10,340 nucleotides of DNA from an uncultured bacterium. GTDB lineage: Bacteria; Patescibacteriota; Minisyncoccia; Phycocordibacterales; Phycocordibacteraceae. The position numbers and the translations under genes are program-made. Numbering within the stretch: position 1 is the stretch's first letter; the number at the start of each line of letters is the position of its first letter. Location of the stretch: contig CALUBY010000022.1 of assembly GCA_943914435.1 (NCBI GenBank), positions 1 to 10,340 on the forward strand. Direction: 5' to 3'. Below are positions 1-6,631 of the stretch, piece after piece. A model generated the notes under the pieces. It did no database searches. It saw only the letters and a list, made by a program, of their open reading frames with translations, and was not told the origin of the DNA.

Positions 1-2
1 GT

Positions 3-452
3 CTAGTTCAACCAGGAGCCCACTTCTGGGCGTCTGCGCACGGAAGTTCATATACTCCTTTGTATGGGAGTCAACTCATAATTCTCTCCCCGAGGAACCA
101 GAAGTTCAGACAGTTTCTTGAAAAAGTAGCCTACCCGAACTCAGAAAGTCTTGCCAAGAATACACAGGCACTGTTCGAGGCTTTCATGCGTGGCGAAGAT
201 CTCCCGCTGTTTGGAGACAGGGGTAGTGTTGAGAATTGGTTCAGTGCAGGTATTCGCCAAGAGCAGCGCACAAAGCAAGATGGCTCGGTACCGTATTCTT
301 GGTTGGATATAGCAGACTGCATAGTGGATTTGCGTTCTGGAAGGCGTTGGACAAAAGAATATTCTAAAGATGAACTTATTGAAGTTCAAAAAGATATGGA
401 CGCTTATAGGTCTGGGGTCAAAGAGCTAGCGGTAAAATCGAACCCCGCGTAA
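3..452 (+). CDS. Unrecognised protein, C-terminal part (5' end outside window)
   Basis: The reading frame is open from the left edge of the window (first full codon at position 3) to a TAA stop at 450-452. It is therefore most simply the last 149 codons of a longer gene. A TTG at 60 could act as a start and give 130 residues, but no Shine-Dalgarno sequence precedes it and the frame upstream stays open with ordinary residues (LVQPGAHFWASAHGSSYTPL). The visible part is soluble and highly charged, with no membrane segment and no catalytic motif I can name. It contains a stretch rich in Trp and aromatic residues (ENWFSAGI, YSWLDIADCIVDLRSGRRW) and ends in a Lys/Glu-rich helix (YSKDELIEVQKDMDAYRSGV). 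It lies 6 or 27 bases upstream of the coupling-protein-like ATPase, depending on that gene's start, so the two are probably co-transcribed. A role in the same DNA-transfer or secretion process is conceivable, but only from position. Real coding is likely; function is unknown. Confidence 0.7.
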   Translation, partial: LVQPGAHFWASAHGSSYTPLYGSQLIILSPRNQKFRQFLEKVAYPNSESLAKNTQALFEAFMRGEDLPLFGDRGSVENWFSAGIRQEQRTKQDGSVPYSWLDIADCIVDLRSGRRWTKEYSKDELIEVQKDMDAYRSGVKELAVKSNPA

Positions 453-467
453 CTCTAGGTGACGCGC

Positions 468-473
468 TATACT
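468..473 (+). promoter_or_regulatory. Possible -10 element (TATACT) for a leaderless transcript
   Basis: TATACT differs from the consensus TATAAT by one base. It ends 6 bases before the ATG at 480, the spacing expected if transcription starts at or next to that ATG. I see no -35 box at 15-19 bases upstream and no TGn extension, and the ATG has no Shine-Dalgarno sequence. If real, it would favour ATG 480 over GTG 459 as the start. The same bases also code if GTG 459 is used, so this could be chance. Confidence 0.25.
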
Positions 474-479
474 GTTTTT

Positions 480-2276
480 ATGAACAATCCCGATCGCGTA
501 ACGTACTTTGCGGCAACCGATGCGCGCGGGAAGCGTGTACCCTTTGGTATTAAGGCAAAAGACCGTGCACGTCACATGTATGTGATAGGGAAGACGGGCA
601 TGGGTAAGTCGACCTTGCTTGAGAACATGGCGATTCAGGATATTCAAAACGGGGAGGGCATGTGCTTTATCGATCCTCACGGTTCAGCCGTTGAGAAACT
701 GCTCGATTTCATACCTGCCAATCGCATAAACGACGTGGTGTATTTTGCACCATTTGATCTTGAACACCCGATGGCATTTAACGTGATGGAAGATGTGGGC
801 TACGACAAGCGTCACTTGGTGACGTCTGGCCTTATGGCAACGTTTAAGAAGATTTGGGAAGACGCCTGGTCTGCTCGTATGGAGTACATTCTCACGAACA
901 CTCTCCTTGCGCTTCTTGAATATCCAGGCGCAACATTGCTCGGGGTGAATCGCATGTATACCGACAAGGGATATCGGAAGAAGGTAGTTGATAACATTAA
1001 GGACCCGGTGGTGAAGGATTTCTGGGTAAAAGAGTTCGCAGGATATACCGACCGATTTACCCAAGAGGCGACTCCGGCTATTCAAAATAAGATTGGTCAG
1101 TTTACCTCAAACCCGCTCATACGTAACATCATCGGGCAGTCACACTCATCCTTTGATATTCGTACCCTGATGGATCAGAAAAAGATTCTGCTCATAAATC
1201 TTTCCAAAGGTCTCGTGGGTGACACCAACATGCGTCTTCTTGGATCAATGCTTACCACCCGCATTTTCCTTGGAGCGATGAGTCGCGCTGACCTTCCTCC
1301 GCATGAGCTTGCGAAGGCAGAACCTTTCTACTTTTACGTGGATGAGTTCCAAAACTTTGCGAACGAAAGCTTTTCAGAGATCTTGTCTGAGGCCCGTAAG
1401 TATCAGCTCAATCTTCTTATTGCCCACCAGTATGTAGCGCAGATGGAGGAAGAGGTGCAGGCTGCGGTGTTTGGTAACGTGGGCACAACCGTTACGTTCC
1501 GTGTCGGACCTCTTGATGCTGAGCTTCTTGAGAAAGTATTTACGCCAGAATTCCTCCAGGAAGATTTGGTAAATCTGGGGTTCGCACAGATCTATCTCTC
1601 GCTCATGATTGACGGGATTGGTTCTCGTCCTTTCTCGGCCGTTACTATTCCGCCCATCGAGGCCCCTTCGCGTTCGTTCCGCACCGAGGTTATTGCCGCG
1701 TCTCGCGCACAGTTTGCCACCGCACGCGCAGGCGTTGAGACCATGATTTTCGATGAGCTCATGCTTACCGAGAACGAAGAAAAGGCAGCGGCAGAGATAG
1801 CAAAATCACAGCGCGATGCGAAGCGTGCGGTAGAAAAGAGGGAAGAGGCATACACAAACCACGTAGAGCCGGCTGCGCGACAGGCTCCACGTCGAGATGA
1901 GCGTCCTCAGTCTTCAAAAGACAATCGACCGCAGCCAAGGCGAGAGGATGCTCTGCCTCGGACAGAGAAACGTCCTGATCGCACGGAACGACCTCAGGCT
2001 CCGAGTGCTGCTCGGACTGCAGACGATCTAAAAGCTATTTTGCGCGCAACGGTTGCAAGCGCTGATAAGGATAAAAAGAAGAAAGAGGGAGCAAAACAAG
2101 AGTCCCTTAAGGAGGTGCTCAGAAGCACCATTACAGACGTTCCCCCAAAGGACGCTCAGTCGGAACAAAAGCCGAAGCCTCACCAGAAACCCCAGAATAC
2201 TGAGCCAGAAGGCCCTGCTAAGGCGGTGTTTGAGGTACCTGAGGAAACCCTCCGGAATCTCTTTAAGGACCTCTAA
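480..2276 (+). CDS. VirD4/TraG-like type IV coupling-protein family ATPase, soluble form
   Basis: This is a P-loop ATPase of the conjugative coupling-protein and HerA/FtsK-like group, which moves DNA or protein substrates through a secretion channel. Counting from ATG 480 (598 residues), Walker A is GKTGMGKS at about 37-44, followed by 'IDPHG' near 65. Walker B is YFYVDEF at about 284-290, with D288 and E289, and a sensor-type 'LLIAHQ' lies at about 312-317. This order is characteristic of the TraG/VirD4 C-terminal domain. Unlike classical VirD4 there is no N-terminal membrane anchor, so the protein would be cytosolic or recruited by a partner. Residues from about 430 form a charged, probably coiled-coil segment, then a Pro/Arg/Gln-rich low-complexity tail with repeated RPQ. 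The tail carries two copies of LKx[IV]LR[AS]T and ends in PEETLRNLFKDL. A GTG at 459 gives 605 residues. I prefer ATG 480 because of the start codon and the -10-like sequence, but this is unsettled. The family is confident; the substrate is unknown. Confidence 0.85.
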   Translation: MNNPDRVTYFAATDARGKRVPFGIKAKDRARHMYVIGKTGMGKSTLLENMAIQDIQNGEGMCFIDPHGSAVEKLLDFIPANRINDVVYFAPFDLEHPMAFNVMEDVGYDKRHLVTSGLMATFKKIWEDAWSARMEYILTNTLLALLEYPGATLLGVNRMYTDKGYRKKVVDNIKDPVVKDFWVKEFAGYTDRFTQEATPAIQNKIGQFTSNPLIRNIIGQSHSSFDIRTLMDQKKILLINLSKGLVGDTNMRLLGSMLTTRIFLGAMSRADLPPHELAKAEPFYFYVDEFQNFANESFSEILSEARKYQLNLLIAHQYVAQMEEEVQAAVFGNVGTTVTFRVGPLDAELLEKVFTPEFLQEDLVNLGFAQIYLSLMIDGIGSRPFSAVTIPPIEAPSRSFRTEVIAASRAQFATARAGVETMIFDELMLTENEEKAAAEIAKSQRDAKRAVEKREEAYTNHVEPAARQAPRRDERPQSSKDNRPQPRREDALPRTEKRPDRTERPQAPSAARTADDLKAILRATVASADKDKKKKEGAKQESLKEVLRSTITDVPPKDAQSEQKPKPHQKPQNTEPEGPAKAVFEVPEETLRNLFKDL

Positions 2277-2326
2277 GAGCCTCGCTGGTCTCTACCGACA
2301 GCCTCTAGTACTCTTTACGTATCATC
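2277..2326 (+). other. Intergenic gap, possible promoter region for the glycan block
   Basis: These 50 bases are the longest non-coding stretch in the window and separate the ATPase from the glycan genes. I see no hairpin plus T-run that would make an intrinsic terminator and no Shine-Dalgarno sequence before the ATG at 2327. Weak -10-like hexamers occur (TACTCT at 2309-2314, TATCAT at 2320-2325), but no -35 box accompanies either. The second lies too close to the ATG to drive it. A promoter here is plausible only because the gap exists and the gene types change. Confidence 0.3.
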
Positions 2327-3178
2327 ATGACTAAGACCATTCTTGTGACGGGAGGTGCCGGATTTATCGGCACGCACCTCGTGAGACGCCTTGTCTCTGA
2401 AGGACATCGCGTTATATCGCTTGATAACTATTTCACCGGTAGTCGCGAGAATCATGTCGAAGGTGCTGAATATCGAGAAGGACACACCAAAGATATTGAG
2501 GCACTCATTCCTGAAACACCCGACCTCGTCTTTCATCTTGGGGAGTATTCACGTACAGAGCAGAGCTTGGAAGAGCCGGCACTGGTTTGGGACCTGAATG
2601 CCGCCGGCACGGCAGCGGTGCTTGAGTTTTGTAGAAAAAAGAGCCCAAAACTTATTTATGCAGGATCTTCTACTAAATTTGCTGACGGGGGTATGGGAAG
2701 GGATCAAAGTCCGTATGCGTGGACGAAAGCAAGTAACACGGAGTTAGTTAGAAATTACGGTGAATGGTACAACATTCCATTCGCGATAACGTATTTCTAT
2801 AATGTATACGGGCCAGGTGAGCGAACGGGAACATACGGAACGCTCATTGAGATATTTAAGCAGCAGCATCTAAGCGGCGCACCCCTTACGGTTCGTCTGC
2901 CTGGCACTCAAGAACGAATATTTACCCACGTTGACGATATTGTGGATGGACTGATCCTTATTGCAGAAAAAGGGAAGGGAGATGAATTTGGACTTGGAGC
3001 TGAAGAATCCTATTCGATACTCGAGGTAGCAAAAATGTTTGGAGGTGACATTACCATGCTGCCGGAACGTAAAGGAAATCGTTCGAGTGCAAAGCTTGAT
3101 GCAACAAAGTCTCATACACTTGGTTGGAAGGCCAGAAGAAAACTTCTTGAGTACATAAAGGATATCAATCGTGCATGA
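2327..3178 (+). CDS. NAD-dependent nucleotide-sugar epimerase/dehydratase
   Basis: This is an extended short-chain dehydrogenase (SDR) that acts on nucleotide-activated sugars, probably a UDP-sugar 4-epimerase or a related 4,6-dehydratase. The Rossmann NAD motif is TGGAGFIG at about 8-15, with D33 (SLDNYFTG) placed to bind the adenosine ribose. The catalytic residues are the Ser/Thr cluster SST at 114-116 and Y130-x3-K134 (YAWTK). The stretches FYNVYGPGER (157-166) and HVDDIVDGL (201-209) match the substrate and C-terminal regions of GalE-like enzymes. 'HLGEYSRTEQS' (70-80) is reminiscent of a UDP-GlcNAc/UDP-Glc epimerase-like subgroup. It lacks the Asp-Glu pair after the catalytic Thr that is typical of RmlB dehydratases (residues there are KF), which favours an epimerase. 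At 283 residues it is somewhat shorter than the usual 310-340. Its ATGA overlap with the next gene, a glycosyltransferase, suggests it supplies that pathway's donor sugar. The family is certain; the exact sugar is not determined. Confidence 0.9.
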   Translation: MTKTILVTGGAGFIGTHLVRRLVSEGHRVISLDNYFTGSRENHVEGAEYREGHTKDIEALIPETPDLVFHLGEYSRTEQSLEEPALVWDLNAAGTAAVLEFCRKKSPKLIYAGSSTKFADGGMGRDQSPYAWTKASNTELVRNYGEWYNIPFAITYFYNVYGPGERTGTYGTLIEIFKQQHLSGAPLTVRLPGTQERIFTHVDDIVDGLILIAEKGKGDEFGLGAEESYSILEVAKMFGGDITMLPERKGNRSSAKLDATKSHTLGWKARRKLLEYIKDINRA

Positions 3179-4389
3179 AGCGCATACTGATTTTTTCTCT
3201 AAATTACTATCCGCAGTTTATTGGCGGGGCAGAGGTAGCCATTAAAGAAATTACGGACCGTATCCCCGCTGAGGAGATTGAGTTCCATCTGATAACGCTT
3301 CGTATGGACTCAACGCTTCCTAAGGAAGAGCGGATAGGGAATACCATCGTTCATCGCATCGGTCCCGCGATTAAACGCCCCACCATCGCTGACTTACAGA
3401 AGTTTCCTCTCCACTACAACAAGCACCTATATCAGTTTCTTGCCGTGTGGGAAGCAAATAGGCTTCACTCGAAGTATCGCTTCGATGGAATCTGGGCAAT
3501 GATGGCACATTCGTGCGGTATTCCAGCGGGAATCTTCAAGACCTTCAATCCTTCTGTTCCTTATTTGCTTACCCTTCAAGAAGGAGATCCGCCTGAACAT
3601 ATTGAACGCCTTGCTCGACCCGTATGGCCTTTGTTTGTGCAAGGCTTCACAAAAGCTGATTTCCTTCAGCCTATTTCCACGTTTCTTTTTGAGTGGGGGC
3701 AGCGTATGGGGTTCAAAGGGAATGTAGAGGTGATCCCAAACGCTGTTGATACTGAGCGCTTTACACAAACGTTTTCGCAAGAAGAAGTGCAGGGGATGAA
3801 GAATCATCTTCAGAAAAAGGAGAATGATGTATTCCTCGTCACTACATCAAGGTTAGTACATAAAAACGCGATTGATGATGTGATACGAGCACTATCACTT
3901 CTTCCAAAGAATGTGTCATTCCTTATATACGGTATCGGGCCGGACGAGGAAAAGCTTCGCGTACTCGCAAAGAATCTCAACGTTGAAGACCGTGCTCGAT
4001 TCATGGGTCAGATTGGGCATGCACAGATGCCGCTCATGCTCTCCGCATGCGATATCTTTATTCGTCCTTCGCGCTCTGAAGGAATGGGCAATTCTTTTGT
4101 TGAAGCCATGGCCGCAGGTCTCCCTGTTATAGCGACGCAGGAGGGAGGTATTGCTGATTTCCTTTACGACAGTACTCGAAACCCTGACAAAGAAACAACA
4201 GGGTGGGCGGTTGATGTGGACTCTCCAGAGAGCATCTCACAAGCTGTACAGGACATTATGCAGAACCCAGGTAAGGTAGAAAAAGTCCAAAAAACGGCGA
4301 GAACTATGGTTCTCGAGCGTTATGACTGGAACACGGTTTCTACGGCCATGCATGCATTGTTTAAGCGCATGCTCAATGGAGTAGAATAA
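3175..4389 (+). CDS. Glycosyltransferase, GT4-type, GT-B fold (first of five)
   Basis: This is a retaining glycosyltransferase that moves a sugar from a nucleotide donor to an acceptor, most likely a lipid-linked or surface glycan at the inner face of the membrane. The N-terminal domain begins with a beta strand and a glycine loop (NYYPQFIGGAE, about 10-20). The donor domain contains VIPNAVD (186-192), TTSRLVHKN (223-231, the Arg/Lys pair that holds the diphosphate), YGIGPDEEKL (252-261) and a full EX7E motif with E302 and E310. The length of 404 residues is normal for the family. There is no signal peptide or clear membrane helix. Where many GT4 enzymes have a His after the fifth strand, it reads LTLQEGD (132-138). 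ATG 3175 overlaps the preceding stop as GCATGA. A weak AAAGGA lies 12 bases upstream, the nearest thing to a Shine-Dalgarno sequence in the cluster. Donor and acceptor cannot be read from the sequence. Confidence 0.9.
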   Translation: MKRILIFSLNYYPQFIGGAEVAIKEITDRIPAEEIEFHLITLRMDSTLPKEERIGNTIVHRIGPAIKRPTIADLQKFPLHYNKHLYQFLAVWEANRLHSKYRFDGIWAMMAHSCGIPAGIFKTFNPSVPYLLTLQEGDPPEHIERLARPVWPLFVQGFTKADFLQPISTFLFEWGQRMGFKGNVEVIPNAVDTERFTQTFSQEEVQGMKNHLQKKENDVFLVTTSRLVHKNAIDDVIRALSLLPKNVSFLIYGIGPDEEKLRVLAKNLNVEDRARFMGQIGHAQMPLMLSACDIFIRPSRSEGMGNSFVEAMAAGLPVIATQEGGIADFLYDSTRNPDKETTGWAVDVDSPESISQAVQDIMQNPGKVEKVQKTARTMVLERYDWNTVSTAMHALFKRMLNGVE

Positions 4390-4394
4390 AACCT

Positions 4395-5495
4395 ATGCGG
4401 CTCCTCATAGCCACTCCCTTATATCCACCCGAACCAGGAGGTCCGGCCACGTACGCGCACAATCTAGTGAGCGAGCTTCCGTCAAAAGACATACAGGTAG
4501 CGGTGCTTAAGTTTAGTGACGTACGGCGGTATCCGAAAATTGTCCGTCACATTGCATACTTTGTGCTTCTGATACGAGCTGGACGCGATGCTGACGCGCT
4601 CTATGCTCTTGACCCAGTGTCTACCGGATTCCCTGCAATGCTTGCAGCAAAACTTCTTCGTAAGCCTTTTTTTGTAAAAATAGTCGGTGATTACGCGTGG
4701 GAACAGGGTACCCAACGCTCGGGCGTTCGTATTCCTCTTGATGAGTTTGTGAGAACCACTCATGTACCAACACTCGTATGGTTTTTCCGGTGTGTACAGA
4801 AAGCCGTAGCAAAGCACGCAACCGTCGTCATTGTGCCAAGCGAATATCTTAAGGGTATCGTGCAGGCATGGGGCATCTCCGCTGACCACATTCAGGTTGT
4901 ATACAATGCGATGAAAGAAGAAGTACCCGGCACTCTTCCGCTTCATGTTGAAACAAGTACCCGTCCGCGTGTGGTTTCCGTAGGGAGACTTGTTCCCTGG
5001 AAAGGTATGCCGGGAGTTATTGATGCGGTCGCGCGCGTGAAAGAAGCTATTCCTGAAGTTTCGCTCGCTATTGCAGGAGACGGTCCTGATCGTGATGCGC
5101 TTGAACGCTTTATGCACGTGAGGGTTGGTACGTCGGGAACCGTTACGGGAACCCTTTCGCATTCAGATACGTTGGCGCTTATACAGGATGCCGACGTGTT
5201 TGTTCTTAATTCAACCTATGAAGGACTCTCCCATCTTTTGATTGAGGCGATGGCACTCGGGAAAGCAATCATTGCAACTGACGTTGGAGGAAACCCTGAG
5301 CTTATTGAGGACGGGAAAAATGGTCTTCTCGTGCCTTCAGGTGACCGAGACGCGCTTGTTGAGGCACTTACGCATTTGCTTAAGACTCCAAAACACCGAG
5401 AGATTCTTGGTCGTGCAGCCGTTGAATCAGCAAAGCGATTTACAACTGCGAGCATGATAGAGAACACGAGTGAACTTCTAAAAGAACACGTATGA
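4395..5495 (+). CDS. Glycosyltransferase, GT4-type, GT-B fold (second of five)
   Basis: This is a retaining GT-B glycosyltransferase of 366 residues. The N-terminal domain opens with TPLYPPEPGGPATYAHNL, whose GGPATY glycine loop (15-20) is typical of GT4 enzymes. The acceptor-side loop reads VKIVGDYAWE (94-103), with no His at the position where many GT4 members have one. The donor domain has SVGRLVPWKG (195-204, Arg198 and Lys203), IAGDGPDRDAL (226-236), an intact EX7E motif (E276, E284) and TDVGGNPELI (295-304) with the usual GLLVPSGD loop after it. It starts 5 bases after the preceding TAA without a Shine-Dalgarno sequence, and ends in a GTATGA overlap with the next gene. It therefore sits within the same translation-coupled chain. 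It is likely to add one residue of the glycan built by the cluster; the sugar is unknown. Confidence 0.9.
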   Translation: MRLLIATPLYPPEPGGPATYAHNLVSELPSKDIQVAVLKFSDVRRYPKIVRHIAYFVLLIRAGRDADALYALDPVSTGFPAMLAAKLLRKPFFVKIVGDYAWEQGTQRSGVRIPLDEFVRTTHVPTLVWFFRCVQKAVAKHATVVIVPSEYLKGIVQAWGISADHIQVVYNAMKEEVPGTLPLHVETSTRPRVVSVGRLVPWKGMPGVIDAVARVKEAIPEVSLAIAGDGPDRDALERFMHVRVGTSGTVTGTLSHSDTLALIQDADVFVLNSTYEGLSHLLIEAMALGKAIIATDVGGNPELIEDGKNGLLVPSGDRDALVEALTHLLKTPKHREILGRAAVESAKRFTTASMIENTSELLKEHV

Positions 5496-6631
5496 AGGTA
5501 CTCATGATAGCGAATGACCCTACTATTCTCGACCAGGGAAGTTCGGGTCATGCTCACGCTCGAGAAAATGCGCTTGCTATAGGTGAGCTTCACGTTCTAA
5601 TTGATGGAAGCGATGACATTGTTCGAGATGAAGGAAGTCTTCGTGTTCGGTCAGTGAAGCGGGGAAGACTCTCTCCGTACCGGTGCCTTACTGATGCTGC
5701 TCGTTCACTCATACAAGAGCAAGGTATTCAGGCACTGTGGTCGCAAGACCCATTTGAGCTTGGGGTAGTAACGAGCCAATTGGCACGAGAGTTCAATCTT
5801 CCATTTTATGTAAATGTACACACCGACTTTTTGTCACCGTGGTATTTAAAAAGCGGCATGTTTCGCTCTTCAAAGGTAAAGATCCCACCACAACATCGTA
5901 TGCGGACTACGCTTGCGGGTAAGGTCTTGCCACAAGCTGCAGGCATACGCGTCATGTCAGAGCGCGTAAAAGAATCTCTTGTAAAGAAGTACGGCATTGC
6001 CATTCGTACTCCTGTCGTGATACCGGTCCAGGTGAGTACTGCACCTATTGAAAAAGTACCGTTCCCGGTCCCTGGATTTCCGTTCAATCTTATAACCGCA
6101 GGACGGCTTGATGCGGGTCGCCGGGTCATCGATATTATTGACGCTCTCGCTTTAGTAGCAGGAACCTATCCGGGTCTCGGGCTGTTTATTATTGGAGACG
6201 GACCTGAACGCATTCGACTTGAGCGTCATGTCCGTGCTCGAAAACTAAGCGACCGCGTTGTCTTTTTAGGTGAGCGACCAGACACTCAGGGTCTCATTTG
6301 TTCAGCGAACGTATATGTTCAGGCGAGTGCGTACGAAGGGTATGGACGAAGACTTCTTCAGGCAGCGCTCGCACGTACTCCAATTATTACTACCGATGTA
6401 GGTATCGTGGGGGAAGTGTTTAAAGGATATGACGATGTGCTTGCTATGCCTCCTGCAGACCCAAGCGCGCTCGCGGTCCATATTGTCGGGCTTATGGAAG
6501 ATGTACAGGCACGAAACCTACTCGCTATGAATGCCGAGTCTTCGGCAAGGCGTTTTCTTGTAGAAGCCGGTGATATTCCAACTCGACTCGCGGTATTTTT
6601 AGGCAAGAATGAAACGATGCTTCCCGTATGA
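5492..6631 (+). CDS. GT4-like glycosyltransferase with altered EX7E motif (third of five)
   Basis: This 379-residue protein has the GT-B layout of the GT4 family, including NVHTDF (108-113, with the family His) and LITAGRLDAGRRV (200-212). FIIGDGPERIRLE (232-244) and TTDVGIVGEVF (300-310) are also present. Two donor-site features differ from its neighbours. The EX7E motif reads YEGYGRRLLQ, so the first Glu is E282 but the second position is Q290. The Lys that normally follows the GRL motif is Arg (R210). The change may alter donor preference, lower activity or leave a non-catalytic partner, and the sequence cannot tell which. There is no frameshift or truncation, so it is not a pseudogene. 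Its N-terminal half resembles the next gene (see findings). Both ends are GTATGA overlaps. The fold is confident; activity is uncertain. Confidence 0.85.
   Translation: MKVLMIANDPTILDQGSSGHAHARENALAIGELHVLIDGSDDIVRDEGSLRVRSVKRGRLSPYRCLTDAARSLIQEQGIQALWSQDPFELGVVTSQLAREFNLPFYVNVHTDFLSPWYLKSGMFRSSKVKIPPQHRMRTTLAGKVLPQAAGIRVMSERVKESLVKKYGIAIRTPVVIPVQVSTAPIEKVPFPVPGFPFNLITAGRLDAGRRVIDIIDALALVAGTYPGLGLFIIGDGPERIRLERHVRARKLSDRVVFLGERPDTQGLICSANVYVQASAYEGYGRRLLQAALARTPIITTDVGIVGEVFKGYDDVLAMPPADPSALAVHIVGLMEDVQARNLLAMNAESSARRFLVEAGDIPTRLAVFLGKNETMLPV

Noticed and set aside
60..62. TTG at 60 as the true start of the first gene
   Set aside because: The frame is open all the way to the left edge and no Shine-Dalgarno sequence precedes the TTG, so a truncated longer gene is more likely. 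It cannot be fully excluded.
1860..2010. DNA tandem repeat in the RPQ-rich part of the ATPase gene
   Set aside because: The repeated residues are only three or four long and are irregularly spaced. This is low-complexity protein composition, not a DNA repeat array.
4482..5162. A 226-codon open frame on the minus strand inside the second glycosyltransferase
   Set aside because: It lies wholly opposite a gene with clear GT4 motifs, and its translation is rich in Arg, His, Cys and Tyr with no recognisable motif. It is a shadow of the real gene.
5492..6631. Third glycosyltransferase as a pseudogene because of its changed catalytic motif
   Set aside because: The frame is full length, has no internal stop or shift, keeps both coupled junctions and retains the rest of the GT-B motifs.
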